Below, one piece after another: positions 1 to 7,448 of a DNA stretch of 20,054 nt. The DNA is taken from assembly GCA_009469665.1 (NCBI GenBank), contig SSTB01000164.1:1-20054 (forward strand), given 5' to 3'. A model generated the notes under the pieces. That model was not told the origin of the DNA. It searched no databases and worked only from the letters and a program-made list of their open reading frames with translations. The position numbers and the translations under genes are program-made. Source of the DNA: Azonexaceae bacterium (GTDB lineage: Bacteria > Pseudomonadota > Gammaproteobacteria > Burkholderiales > Rhodocyclaceae). How positions within the stretch are numbered: the first letter of the stretch is position 1; every line of letters starts with the position of its first letter.

Positions 1-629
1 CCTTCCAGCGGGGGGCAGGGCGAGGCGTCGGGCAGTTCGCAAGCTCCTGCGCCGGCGGCGACCAGACGGTCGAGCAGGGAGGCCACCCGGATCGGGCTGG
101 TCCAACCGGCCAGTGCCAGGGAGGAAAAAGGGCCGATGCCGGCCACGGCGTTGTGGACCGCCGTGGCGCAGAAGAGGGGAGCCGCCCGGTCGGCCTCCGG
201 CAGGCGGGCAGTGACCGCCGCAAACGCTTCCGCCTCCAGGCGAAAACGATAGACCCGGATGTGAGTGCCGTCGCTGCTCTGGAAACGCACGTAATCGGCA
301 AGGCTCGCCTGCCAGTCCCGTTGGCGCTGGCGCAGGGCGACGTAGCTGCCGGCGGGGTCGCTCAGGCGGGGGCCGGCGAACAGCCCGGCGTGGTTGCCGA
401 AGGCCGCATTGGCATTGATGACCAGGGCGACCTCGTCGGGGGCCGGTTCGGCCAGGCGGATGGCCTCCCGCGGCATTTCCTCCCGCGCGGTGACCGGGCC
501 GTCGAACTGGGCCCGGGCGACGCCGGGGAAGACCAGACTTGCCCCCAGCAACAGGATTGCGAGGGTATGGAGCCCGGGGCGCCCGGGGGACGGTGGTCCG
601 CCCGCAGCCGGGGCGGGAGCCTCCTTCAC
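1..629 (-). CDS. Exported protein, permuted papain-like (LRAT/YiiX-type) fold suspected; C-terminus outside window
   Basis: Not recognised as a named family. At least 209 residues are visible and the frame stays open to base 1, so the C-terminus is missing. The chosen start is the GTG at 629-627, which overlaps the rlmJ stop (GTGA arrangement) and so suggests translational coupling; no ATG precedes the signal peptide in this frame. Residues 22-40 form a hydrophobic segment ending VARA, a likely Sec signal peptide, so the protein is periplasmic or envelope-bound. The mature part has N-H-A-G-L-F (His80), D-P-A-G-S-Y (91-96) and L-F-C-A-T-A-V-H-N (Cys154). A His ahead of a Cys, both in such contexts, is the order seen in circularly permuted NlpC/P60-like enzymes (LRAT, YiiX). 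That assignment is inference. It could be a hydrolase or acyltransferase, or a non-catalytic relative. Confidence 0.7.
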   Translation of the reverse strand, partial: MKEAPAPAAGGPPSPGRPGLHTLAILLLGASLVFPGVARAQFDGPVTAREEMPREAIRLAEPAPDEVALVINANAAFGNHAGLFAGPRLSDPAGSYVALRQRQRDWQASLADYVRFQSSDGTHIRVYRFRLEAEAFAAVTARLPEADRAAPLFCATAVHNAVAGIGPFSSLALAGWTSPIRVASLLDRLVAAGAGACELPDASPCPPLE

Positions 630-1480
630 TCGCCTTTTTCCTCGCGGCTGTCCAGGCTGAAGCGGCCGGCGCCATCCTGGCCCAGGGTGGCGGCCAGGAA
701 GGGAAGGCACTCGCGCAGTTCAGCCTCCAGGGTCCAGGGCGGATTGACGACGAACATGCCGCTGCCCTGCATGCCCAGACCGTCCGGACGGGGGGGCGCC
801 ACGGTCAGGCTGACATCCAGCCAGCGGCGCGCAGGCAGGTGTTTCAGCCGGCCCGGCAGTTCCCGCGCCTCGGTGCGCGCCAGGAGGGGATACCAGACGG
901 CGAAAATACCGGTGGCGAAGCGGGCGAGACCGTCCTTCAGCGCCCGGAGAAGGGCGCCGTAGTCGGCGCGGCTTTCGTAGGAGGGGTCGATGAGCACCAG
1001 GCCGCGGCGGGGGGGCGGCGGCAGGAGGGCCTTGAGACCGGCAAAGCCATCGCCGGCGGTGACCTTCACCTGGCGCCCAGCGCCGCGGAAGCAGGCTTGC
1101 AGCAGAGGGGCTTCGGTACTGTGCAATTCGAACAGCCGCAGCCGGTCCTGGGCGCGCAGGGCCCGGGCGGCGAGCCAGGGCGACCCCGGATAGCGGGTCA
1201 GGCGTCCGTCCGGGTTCGCCGCATGCACCTGGGCCAGGTAGTCGGCGAGGGCGGCGGGAAGATCGTCCCGGCCCCACAGGCGGCCGATGCCGTCGCGAAA
1301 TTCCCCCAGTTTTTCTGCCTGGGGGCCGCGCAGGTCATACAGGCCGGCGCCGGCGTGGGTATCGATGACCCAATAAGCACCCTCCTTGCGGTTGAGGTGC
1401 GCCAGAGTACGAAGGAGGACGAGATGCTTGAGGACGTCGGCGTGGTTGCCGGCGTGGAAGCCGTGGCGGTAACTGAGCAT
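626..1480 (-). CDS. rlmJ: 23S rRNA (adenine(2030)-N(6))-methyltransferase RlmJ
   Basis: The product transfers a methyl group from SAM to N6 of A2030 in 23S rRNA and acts in the cytoplasm on rRNA before 50S assembly (family knowledge). The 284-residue length is close to the roughly 280 of E. coli RlmJ. The N-terminus carries the hallmark Y-R-H-G-F-H-A-G-N-H-A-D-V-L-K-H (residues 4-19). D-T-H-A-G-A-G (40-46) is the SAM-binding motif I, and D-P-S-Y-E (165-169) is the catalytic motif IV, a variant of the usual D-P-P-Y-E. G-S-G-M-F-V-V-N-P-P-W near the C-terminus is also typical. The frame extends upstream, but the ATG at 1480 gives the family N-terminus exactly. A GC-rich hairpin containing a -10-like hexamer ends one base before this ATG. 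It lies 11 bp after the PilZ-like gene and overlaps the next gene by three bases. Confidence 0.95.
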   Translation of the reverse strand: MLSYRHGFHAGNHADVLKHLVLLRTLAHLNRKEGAYWVIDTHAGAGLYDLRGPQAEKLGEFRDGIGRLWGRDDLPAALADYLAQVHAANPDGRLTRYPGSPWLAARALRAQDRLRLFELHSTEAPLLQACFRGAGRQVKVTAGDGFAGLKALLPPPPRRGLVLIDPSYESRADYGALLRALKDGLARFATGIFAVWYPLLARTEARELPGRLKHLPARRWLDVSLTVAPPRPDGLGMQGSGMFVVNPPWTLEAELRECLPFLAATLGQDGAGRFSLDSREEKGE

Positions 1481-1481
1481 G

Positions 1482-1501
1482 GGCCGGGATTCTACCCGGC
1501 C
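1482..1501 (-). promoter_or_regulatory. Hairpin with -10-like TAGAAT directly before rlmJ
   Basis: On the minus strand GGCCGGG, TAGAAT and CCCGGCC follow each other, giving a perfect 7-bp inverted repeat around a six-base loop. One base (C) separates it from the rlmJ ATG. The loop reads as a -10 hexamer (5 of 6 matches to TATAAT) and also contains the TAG stop of the upstream PilZ-like gene. There is no Shine-Dalgarno sequence between it and the ATG. It could be a promoter giving an almost leaderless rlmJ mRNA, or a stem limiting ribosome access in a read-through transcript. The repeat is seen; the roles are inference. Confidence 0.45.
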
Positions 1502-3048
1502 AGGGGTTCCAGGGCGAAGAGCTCGACCCGCGGGTGGCGCTCCAGGGCAGCGCCCACGGCGTACGAGGCGCCTCGCTCGCCCTCGTGCAAGACGAGCTTC
1601 TGTCCGCTGCTGACGCTGCCTGGACGGGCGAGGAGGCCGGCACCGTTGCCGTGGCCCGGGAGCCTGGGGATGACGACCGCCTGCTCGACGACGGAGGCCG
1701 CGGGTTGGGGCAGGTCGACGACGATGCCCTGCCCGGAAAGCTCCTGGAGCCCCAGCTCGAGGCGGTGGTGCTCGGTGCTGGCGATGCGCCGCACCATGCA
1801 GATGTGCAGTTTGCTGTTTTCGCGGGGTTGCAGGGCCACCACCTCTCCGGCCTCGAGACGGGATTTTTCGCCCTTGAGATAGCGCACGCCGAAGCCCTCG
1901 GGACTCTCGTCCATGAGGGACCATTCGCTGAGGGCCACGGGCCAGTGACGTTCCTGGCGGGCGGGGTCGGTGCTGCGCCGGGAAAGGGCGCGGCCGTTGA
2001 GGAAATCGATCACTGCGTCGAGACCGGCGGCCAGGTCGGCACGGGGCTTGAAGCGGGTGCGGGAATAACGTCGCGCCGCGTGGCTGCCCAGGGCGGTGCG
2101 CATGCTCTGCACGAAGACCTCGGGCAGGGAAAGGGCAATACTGGGTGCGTCGTCCGGGAGCTTGCGCAGGTGGCGGTCGAGCATGGCCAGTACAGGGCGG
2201 AAATCGACGATCAGGCAGCCCGCAAGGGCCGCGGTGGCCTGGGTGCGCAAGAGGGGGCGCCCCGGGGTGCCGTCGTCGCCCCGCACCACGAACTGCCCGG
2301 CAGGGGACTTCGGGATGTGGAAATCGGCGTCCGCCTCGAAAATCAGCCCGAGGGGGGCGAGACTCTCCACCGCCTTGCGCAGGGCATCCAGGGCTCCGCG
2401 GGGAAACTTGGTGGGGTCGATGGCGGCCAGGAGCAGAGTGGCGCAGTAGAGGGGCTCGACGGGAGTCCCTTGGCCATTGGGCTTGCCGGTGCGGTGGGCG
2501 AGGCGGTACAGCTTGTGCAGCATCTGCCAGGAAGTCGCCGAGGGCATGGCGTAGGCCCGGTAGGCCAGTTGTTGCCGGCGGAAGACGACTTCGCAGGCGT
2601 GTTGCAGGGCGGCGGCGCGCAGGCGGGCCAGGCCGGAATCGACGCGCAGTTTCTCGGTGCTCGCGGCCAGGCCTGTGTAGGCTGCCGCCAAGGCCTTGAG
2701 GAGATTATCGGCAGCCAGGGCGAGGGTGGTGGCGGAGGTCGACAAGGGCAGGGGAGTCCGTTCGACCTGGGTTTCGATTTCGGCCAGGGAGCGCTCTCCC
2801 GCAGCCCGGGCTTCTTCGAGCAGCTTGGCGCGCATGTGGAGATTGCCATGGCGGGCGATTCCCGGGATGATCTCGCCGGCCAGCGCCGCCGCGGCCTGCT
2901 GCGCGGGCAGGGTGGCCAGGCCCTCCAGGGCCTCGCGGATTTCCGCCACGGCCTTGTCCCGCGGGTTTGCGCGGCCAAAAGGCAGAATGTCGCGCAGGAA
3001 TTGCAGGGCGGTTTCCATGGGGACTTCGGGAGGTGGGCGGGAGTTCAT
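1492..3048 (-). CDS. Conserved protein with C-terminal PilZ-like domain
   Basis: A 518-residue soluble protein with no signal peptide or membrane segment. I do not recognise a named gene. Residues 1-320 are mainly helical and Ala/Leu-rich. The C-terminal part carries A-R-R-Y-S-R-T-R-F (325-333), rich in Arg, and then D-E-S-P-E-G-F-G-V (380-388), which resembles the RxxxR and D-x-S-x-x-G elements of c-di-GMP-binding PilZ domains. After it comes a beta-rich stretch (about 389-450). The PilZ assignment is inference from these two motifs; the order and spacing (about 50 residues) are longer than usual, so ligand binding may be lost. The start could also be the ATG at 3018 (residue 11), because neither has a strong Shine-Dalgarno sequence. 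It is the first gene of the minus-strand group with rlmJ and is divergent from the DUF3301 gene. Confidence 0.8.
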   Translation of the reverse strand: MNSRPPPEVPMETALQFLRDILPFGRANPRDKAVAEIREALEGLATLPAQQAAAALAGEIIPGIARHGNLHMRAKLLEEARAAGERSLAEIETQVERTPLPLSTSATTLALAADNLLKALAAAYTGLAASTEKLRVDSGLARLRAAALQHACEVVFRRQQLAYRAYAMPSATSWQMLHKLYRLAHRTGKPNGQGTPVEPLYCATLLLAAIDPTKFPRGALDALRKAVESLAPLGLIFEADADFHIPKSPAGQFVVRGDDGTPGRPLLRTQATAALAGCLIVDFRPVLAMLDRHLRKLPDDAPSIALSLPEVFVQSMRTALGSHAARRYSRTRFKPRADLAAGLDAVIDFLNGRALSRRSTDPARQERHWPVALSEWSLMDESPEGFGVRYLKGEKSRLEAGEVVALQPRENSKLHICMVRRIASTEHHRLELGLQELSGQGIVVDLPQPAASVVEQAVVIPRLPGHGNGAGLLARPGSVSSGQKLVLHEGERGASYAVGAALERHPRVELFALEPLAG

Positions 3049-3111
3049 TATCGGCGAGGGCCACGGGAACGGGCTGTGGAGAATTTATCATCCCAGAAGG
3101 CTTGGTAAATC

Positions 3112-3459
3112 ATGGATTTGTTCGAATTGATCGCCCTGATCGCGCTGGCTGCTGGGGTGGCATTCTGGCTGGATAGTCTCAAGGCCCGGGAGCTTGCGGT
3201 GACTGCCGCCCGGGCAGCATGCCATGCCGAAAACATGCTGTTTCTGGATGATACCGTAGTCATCCGCAGTGTGCGATGGGGGCGTGACGACGGAGGGCGC
3301 CTGCGGTTTCGCCGCTGCTATGCCTTTGAATACAGCGATACCGGCGACAACCGGCGCGCCGGGGCGGTGACCCTCCTGGGACACGAGGTCGAGATACTCC
3401 ATCTACGACCGCGATTGGTGCGGTGCGAAAGGGAAGGGATTCATGGCGACGAAGGTTGA
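3112..3459 (+). CDS. DUF3301 family small membrane-anchored protein
   Basis: A 115-residue protein of unknown function. Residues 3-20 form one hydrophobic segment (F-E-L-I-A-L-I-A-L-A-A-G-V-A-F-W), a probable membrane anchor. The soluble part has the DUF3301 pattern: an Ala/Arg-rich helix with A-A-R-A-A-C (32-37), N-M-L-F-L-D-D-T-V-V (41-50), and then R-R-C-Y-A-F-E-Y-S-D-T-G (67-78) with an R-x-G-x-V-T-L-L-G strand. It most likely sits in the cytoplasmic membrane with the tail in the cytoplasm. The last 17 bases overlap the mutarotase gene, so the two are probably co-translated. The start at 3112 is supported by the hydrophobic N-terminus following directly. It is divergent from the PilZ-like gene across a 63-bp gap. 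Confidence 0.85.
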   Translation: MDLFELIALIALAAGVAFWLDSLKARELAVTAARAACHAENMLFLDDTVVIRSVRWGRDDGGRLRFRRCYAFEYSDTGDNRRAGAVTLLGHEVEILHLRPRLVRCEREGIHGDEG

Positions 3460-4288
3460 GGCGGTGGATTTCCGCGGATGCGCGGCTTTCCGCCTGGAAG
3501 GCCCCCGTGGCGCGGCGGCCGTCGTGGCCCGGCGAGGGGGGCAAGTCCTGTCCTGGACGACGGGCGATGGCCGGGAGCGACTCTTTCTTTCCCCCAGGGC
3601 ACGCTTCGACGGCAGCCTGCCCATCCGGGGCGGCATTCCGGTCTGTTTTCCGCAGTTCGCCGGCCGCGGTTCCCTGCCCAAGCACGGCCTGGTGCGCAAC
3701 GTCTTGTGGGAAGCGGCGGAGACCCGCGCGACGGACGAGTTCGCCCTGCTCACCCTGGCCTGCGGCGACGACGTGGCCAGCCGTCGCCTGTGGCCCCATG
3801 GCTTTCGCGCCGAGATCACGGTGGTGCTGGAGGCCGACCGTCTGGACGTGGAATTGGCTGTGGACAACTCCGGCGCCACGCCCTGGGCCTTTACGGCGGC
3901 GTTGCACAGCTATCTGCGCGTCGTCCAGGTCGAGGACATCGCCCTGGAGGGGCTGCGAGGCAGCGCCTACGAGGATTGCGTCGCGGGAGAGCAAAGGCGC
4001 GAGAAGGCGCTGGATCTCGTGGTGGAGGCGGAGGTGGATCGCATCTACCGTGAGGTCACGAGGCCGCTCCTGCTGCGGGCCGGAAACCTGAGTCTGGGTA
4101 TCCACGGCCAGGGATTTCCGGACGTGGTGGTATGGAACCCCTGGGTGGACAAATGCGCCGCCCTGCCGGACATGGCCCCGGACAGCTGGCGCCACATGCT
4201 CTGCGTCGAAGCCGCCGCCGTCCAGCGCCCGGTGGCGCTGGCGCCCGGTGAGTCCTGGGCCGGGAGGCAGACCCTGGTCGCCCTGTGA
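3443..4288 (+). CDS. D-hexose-6-phosphate mutarotase (YeaD type, aldose 1-epimerase superfamily)
   Basis: The product interconverts the alpha and beta anomers of hexose-6-phosphates such as glucose-6-phosphate in the cytoplasm, feeding sugar-phosphate metabolism (family knowledge). The 281 residues match the family. R-G-G-I-P-V-C-F-P-Q-F (62-72) followed by L-P-K-H-G-L-V-R-N (78-86) is the sugar-phosphate site, with His81. His155 in T-A-A-L-H-S-Y-L and Glu256 in L-C-V-E-A-A fit the conserved His and the catalytic acid. V-V-V-W-N-P-W (228-234) is also characteristic. The start has a good Shine-Dalgarno sequence (GAAGGGA a few bases upstream) and overlaps the DUF3301 gene by 17 bases. An alternative is a general galactose mutarotase, but the Arg/phosphate-site motif favours the hexose-6-phosphate type. 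Confidence 0.92.
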   Translation: MATKVEAVDFRGCAAFRLEGPRGAAAVVARRGGQVLSWTTGDGRERLFLSPRARFDGSLPIRGGIPVCFPQFAGRGSLPKHGLVRNVLWEAAETRATDEFALLTLACGDDVASRRLWPHGFRAEITVVLEADRLDVELAVDNSGATPWAFTAALHSYLRVVQVEDIALEGLRGSAYEDCVAGEQRREKALDLVVEAEVDRIYREVTRPLLLRAGNLSLGIHGQGFPDVVVWNPWVDKCAALPDMAPDSWRHMLCVEAAAVQRPVALAPGESWAGRQTLVAL

Positions 4289-4351
4289 TCGCCGTCGTCC
4301 CTTGGAGAAATGGGTGCCCGGCGCGAGAGACGCCACGCCCTGAGAGCGGTC

Positions 4352-4386
4352 CGCCCGGAAAGTGCTGCTTCTCTCTGTTCCGGGCG
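4352..4386 (+). terminator. Inverted repeat after the mutarotase gene, weak terminator candidate
   Basis: CGCCCGGAA (4352-4360) and TTCCGGGCG (4378-4386) form a perfect 9-bp stem around a 17-base pyrimidine-rich loop, 63 bases after the mutarotase stop. No T-run follows, so intrinsic termination is doubtful. It could instead be an mRNA 3' stabiliser or a protein site. The rest of the gap from 4289 to 4517 shows nothing else I can support; the TTGACT at 4485 has no -10 at a suitable distance. Confidence 0.3.
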
Positions 4387-4517
4387 CGTCGCCTTTTCGC
4401 ACCGGCGATACTTGCGGTCGAGCGGAACGCGAGCGATTGCCTCGAAATTTGATTTGCCTTAGGGCGCGGCCGGCCGGCCCGTGCTTGACTGCCGAATTCA
4501 GCTTTGCGAGCACCTCC

Positions 4518-5252
4518 ATGACCATCGTTCCTCTTTCCACCTCCGCCCTGGGGCGGGCTCTTGGCGCGGGCTGGCATCTCGCCGGCGCGACCCGTGGCGT
4601 CAGTACGGCCTATGCGGCACTGTTTACTTTGGCGGGACTGCTCATCATCGGGTGCCTGTTGGCGTTGGGGCTCGCCCCTCTGGTCATCGCCGCGGCCGGG
4701 GCCTTCATGCTGGTGGGGCCGGCCATCCTTGCGGGATTCTTCGGCATCGCCGCAGCTTGGGAGGCCGGCGAGAAGCCCGGGGCGGCAGCGGTTCTGGCCG
4801 GCTTTCGCCGAGCCGACGTGGGGCTCTGGGTGGTGGCCCTGGTGTGCGCCCTGCTGTTCATGATTTTCATCACCGACGTGGCGACCCTCTATAGCTACAT
4901 GGTGGGCGGCACCCCGGTGTGGCTCTCCGACCTCGTCCCCACGACCGCCAATGTCGCCGGCTTTCTCAAATGGGGCACCCTTTCCGGCGCCGTCTTCGCG
5001 CTCCTGCTCTACGCCGTGGCCGCTTTTTCCGTCCCGCTCCTGTGCGAGGGCCGTATCGGCCTGGTCAATGCGGTGGCCCTGAGCGTGCGCATCGTCCTGG
5101 GCCGCTTTCCCATTGCGATTCTGTGGGGACTGCTGCTGTCCGCCCTAGTCATCGGCAGCATCCTGCTCCTGCCGTTGCTGCCCCTGACCCTGCCCTGGCT
5201 GGCTTACGCCAGCCGTGCCCTGTACCGGGAGACCTTGCCCCGGGAGTCCTGA
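4518..5252 (+). CDS. DUF2189 family integral membrane protein
   Basis: A 244-residue multi-pass membrane protein of unknown function. The frame extends upstream to 4362, but the ATG at 4518 gives the family-like N-terminus ([15 protein letters not shown]), and the 52 upstream residues are Arg/Pro-rich with no relation to it. Hydrophobic segments are visible at about residues 31-55, 56-80, 100-123, 150-178 and 195-230, giving roughly five or six membrane spans. The R-A-L-G-A-G-W-x-L start followed by paired glycine-rich spans fits DUF2189. It lies 229 bp after the mutarotase gene and 47 bp before prfC. Nothing in it indicates a catalytic role. Confidence 0.8.
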   Translation: MTIVPLSTSALGRALGAGWHLAGATRGVSTAYAALFTLAGLLIIGCLLALGLAPLVIAAAGAFMLVGPAILAGFFGIAAAWEAGEKPGAAAVLAGFRRADVGLWVVALVCALLFMIFITDVATLYSYMVGGTPVWLSDLVPTTANVAGFLKWGTLSGAVFALLLYAVAAFSVPLLCEGRIGLVNAVALSVRIVLGRFPIAILWGLLLSALVIGSILLLPLLPLTLPWLAYASRALYRETLPRES

Positions 5253-5257
5253 AGCGC

Positions 5258-5276
5258 GGGCGGTATAATGCCGCCC
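5258..5276 (+). promoter_or_regulatory. prfC promoter candidate: TATAAT inside an inverted repeat
   Basis: GGGCGG (5258-5263), TATAATG (5264-5270) and CCGCCC (5271-5276) make a perfect 6-bp GC stem around a consensus -10 hexamer. The GTG start of prfC is 24 bases further on, so a transcript beginning near 5276 would have a short leader. No convincing -35 lies 16-18 bp upstream, and TTGCCC at 5235 is too far away. The element sits just after the DUF2189 stop. Confidence 0.6.
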
Positions 5277-5299
5277 TTTGCTTCGCCTACCCGCCCACC

Positions 5300-6874
5300 G
5301 TGAATCCCCTCGACAACGAAATCTCCCGCCGCCGCACCTTTGCCATCATTTCCCACCCCGATGCGGGCAAGACCACCCTGACCGAAAAGCTCCTCTGGTT
5401 TGGCGGCGCCATCCAGGTGGCGGGCGAGGTGAGGGCGCGCAAGGCCAGCCGCCATGCCACTTCCGACTGGATGGAACTGGAAAAGCAGCGGGGTATCTCG
5501 GTGACCTCCTCGGTGATGCAGTTCCCCTACCGGGAATGCATGGTCAACCTCCTTGACACCCCGGGCCACGAGGATTTCTCGGAAGACACCTACCGCACGC
5601 TGACGGCTGTTGATTCGGCGGTCATGGTCATCGATTCGGTGAACGGCGTCGAGGCGCAGACCATCAAGCTCCTCAATGTCTGCCGCATGCGCGACACGCC
5701 CATTCTCACCTTCATCAACAAGCTGGACCGCGAAGGCAAATCCCCGATCGACCTCCTGGACGAAATCGAGGACGTACTGAAGATCCAGTGCGCCCCCATG
5801 ACCTGGCCCATCGGCATGGGCAAGCGCTTTCGCGGCGTCTACCACCTCTACGACGACAGCGTCAGTTTCTTCGATCCCCGGGCCGAGAAGGGCACTGCAG
5901 AGACCATCAAGGGCTTGGATAACCCGCGCCTGGACGAGTTGATCGGCGATCAGGCGGAGGAATTGCGCATCGAGGTGGAACTGGTGCGCGGCGCCTCCCA
6001 CGCCTTCGACGCCGAGGCCTACCTGGCGGGCAAGCAGACGCCGGTGTTCTTCGGTTCGGCGGTGAATAACTTCGGCGTCCAGTCCCTGCTCGACGCGGTG
6101 GTGGAACTTTCGCCGCCCCCCCTGGCACGCCCGGCGGCAAGCCGCTCGGTGGCCCCCAACGAACCGCGGTTTTCCGGCTTCGTCTTCAAAATCCAGGCCA
6201 ATATGGACCCCAAGCACCGGGACCGCATCGCTTTTCTGCGGGTCTGCTCCGGCCGCTTCGAGCGGGGCATGAAGGTGAAGCAGGTGGCCGGGGGCAAGCT
6301 GCTGGCGGTCAACAATGCCATCACCTTCATGGCCCGGGACCGCAGCACTACGGACGAAGCCTACCCCGGCGACATCATCGGCATCCCTAACCACGGCACC
6401 ATCCGCCTGGGGGAAACCTTCTCCGAGGGGGAAGACCTCAAGTTCACCGGGATTCCCTCCTTCGCGCCGGAGCATTTCCGCCTGGCGCGCATCGCCAACC
6501 CGCTCAAGATCAAGCAATTGCACAAGGGCTTGCAACAACTGGCCGAAGAGGGCGCGACCCAATTGTTCCGGCCGCTATCGGGCAATGACCTGATTCTGGG
6601 CGCGGTGGGCATCCTGCAGTTCGACGTGGTCGCCCACCGCCTGGAGAACGAATACGGCGTGCAGGTGATCTTCGAATCTTACAATTGCGCCACGGTGCGC
6701 TGGATTCGGGGCGACGAGGCCGAACTGCGGCAGCTCTCGGACCGCTATGGTGCCAACGTCGCCCTGGACGGCGCCGACGATCCCGTCTACCTGGCGCCCA
6801 ATAACGTGTACCTGAACATGATGCAGGAAAAATATCCCAAGCTGCGGTTCCTCGACGCCCGGGAAGTGGCCTGA
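5300..6874 (+). CDS. prfC: Peptide chain release factor 3 (RF3), translational GTPase
   Basis: RF3 uses GTP to recycle RF1 and RF2 from the ribosome after peptide release (family knowledge). The 524-residue length matches the roughly 529 of E. coli RF3. G1 is S-H-P-D-A-G-K-T-T (18-26), the G2 region is G-I-S-V-T-S-S-V (65-72), G3 is D-T-P-G-H-E-D-F (86-93) and G4 is N-K-L-D (140-143). The start is GTG at 5300, giving the family N-terminus [13 protein letters not shown]. The frame is open further upstream, but that part covers the 3' end of the DUF2189 gene in another frame. Domain II, with [16 protein letters not shown], and the C-terminal RF3 domain are intact. EF-G and other GTPases are excluded by the S-H-P-D-A-G motif and the length. 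Confidence 0.97.
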   Translation: MNPLDNEISRRRTFAIISHPDAGKTTLTEKLLWFGGAIQVAGEVRARKASRHATSDWMELEKQRGISVTSSVMQFPYRECMVNLLDTPGHEDFSEDTYRTLTAVDSAVMVIDSVNGVEAQTIKLLNVCRMRDTPILTFINKLDREGKSPIDLLDEIEDVLKIQCAPMTWPIGMGKRFRGVYHLYDDSVSFFDPRAEKGTAETIKGLDNPRLDELIGDQAEELRIEVELVRGASHAFDAEAYLAGKQTPVFFGSAVNNFGVQSLLDAVVELSPPPLARPAASRSVAPNEPRFSGFVFKIQANMDPKHRDRIAFLRVCSGRFERGMKVKQVAGGKLLAVNNAITFMARDRSTTDEAYPGDIIGIPNHGTIRLGETFSEGEDLKFTGIPSFAPEHFRLARIANPLKIKQLHKGLQQLAEEGATQLFRPLSGNDLILGAVGILQFDVVAHRLENEYGVQVIFESYNCATVRWIRGDEAELRQLSDRYGANVALDGADDPVYLAPNNVYLNMMQEKYPKLRFLDAREVA

Positions 6875-6907
6875 GCGCCCCCGCCCGGCCGCCCGAAGGG
6901 GTGCTCT

Positions 6908-6938
6908 CCCTCCTTCGGGGAGGGTGGCGCGTAGCGCC
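6908..6938. terminator. Double hairpin between convergent prfC and the His-rich gene
   Basis: CCCTCC (6908-6913) pairs with GGAGGG (6919-6924) around TTCGG, and GGCGC (6926-6930) pairs with GCGCC (6934-6938) around GTA. The pair begins 33 bases after the prfC stop and ends 25 bases before the stop of the opposing gene. No T-run follows on either strand. The position suits bidirectional transcript-end formation. The hairpin-pair composition also resembles dispersed REP-like sequences of GC-rich genomes, but only one copy is in this window. Confidence 0.4.
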
Positions 6939-6963
6939 GGGAGGGTCGTCCAGCGAATGCCCC

Positions 6964-7296
6964 TCAACGCAGAGGAATGACCAGGGGTGGGATGCCGATG
7001 GTGATCGCAGGCTCCGAACGGTAAACCGGGTATGCCGGCCGGTAGACCACCGGCGGGGGCGGTGCCATATATACAGGCGGCGCGCTTACGTAGGCGGGGG
7101 CATAGACGACCGGCGCGTCGTAATACCAGGAGGTACGGCTTTCATGGCGCCAGTGACGGTCGTGACCGTGGTGGCGGCCATGGCGTTCGTAACGGTCATG
7201 GTCCCGCCAGCCGCGTTCGTGGGCAAAGGCGCTGGCAGGCAGAGCGCCCACCGTCAGCAGGGCGGCAATGAGGGCGGCGGAAAAAGGGGCATGCAT
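6964..7296 (-). CDS. Small exported His/Arg- and Tyr/Pro-rich protein
   Basis: A 110-residue protein of unknown function. Residues 1-25 form a signal peptide (A-L-I-A-A-L-L-T-V-G-A-L-P-A-S-A-F-A), so it is exported. The mature part has two zones. Residues 26-54 carry eight His among many Arg and Asp, including H-G-R-H-H-G-H (39-45). Residues 58-95 are Tyr/Pro/Val/Ala-rich, with repeats such as A-P-V-V-Y-A-P and P-P-P-V-V-Y-R-P. The His cluster could bind metal ions, which is inference. Similar low-complexity proteins are common in proteobacterial envelopes. The start at 7296 has a clear GGAG Shine-Dalgarno sequence, in a GGAGATCGCC context also found before the rhodanese gene. It is convergent with prfC and divergent from ylqF. 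Confidence 0.8.
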   Translation of the reverse strand: MHAPFSAALIAALLTVGALPASAFAHERGWRDHDRYERHGRHHGHDRHWRHESRTSWYYDAPVVYAPAYVSAPPVYMAPPPPVVYRPAYPVYRSEPAITIGIPPLVIPLR

Positions 7297-7398
7297 GGCG
7301 ATCTCCGTGGGGTGCCGATGGAAACAGGCTCCAGAGTAGGAAAAACGGGCGGCCCGGCCTGTGAGCCATTGCTACAGGATGTAAGCCGACGGTCGAAC

Positions 7399-7411
7399 GG
7401 GGATAATCCCC
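7399..7411 (+). promoter_or_regulatory. ylqF -10 candidate inside an inverted repeat
   Basis: GGGG-ATAAT-CCCC gives a -10 hexamer GATAAT (7402-7407) flanked by four complementary G and C bases. It lies 41 bases upstream of the ylqF ATG. No good -35 is visible at 16-18 bp. The design is the same as before prfC and yaeQ. Confidence 0.45.
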
Positions 7412-7448
7412 ATCCGACCCTAGGCAATTTTTTGGAATACGAATCCCC

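Noticed and set aside
539..3108. Long plus-strand open frames opposite rlmJ and the PilZ-like gene (539-1882, 1534-3108)
   Set aside because: They are antisense to well-supported genes, Gly/Ala/Arg/Gln-rich and without motifs, as expected from high third-position GC on the coding strand.
4485..4490. TTGACT as a -35 for the DUF2189 gene
   Set aside because: No -10-like hexamer lies 16-18 bp downstream.
4362..4517. Longer start for the DUF2189 gene
   Set aside because: The added 52 residues are Arg/Pro-rich and unlike the family; the ATG at 4518 gives the expected N-terminus.
3260..4540. 426-codon minus-strand frame opposite the mutarotase gene
   Set aside because: Antisense to the mutarotase with its catalytic residues intact; no supporting motif.
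5204..6562. 452-codon minus-strand frame opposite prfC
   Set aside because: prfC is certain from its G motifs; the antisense product is low-complexity with no family resemblance.
6900..6950. The double hairpin after prfC as a proven REP family repeat
   Set aside because: Only one copy is present in this window, so a dispersed repeat cannot be claimed here.
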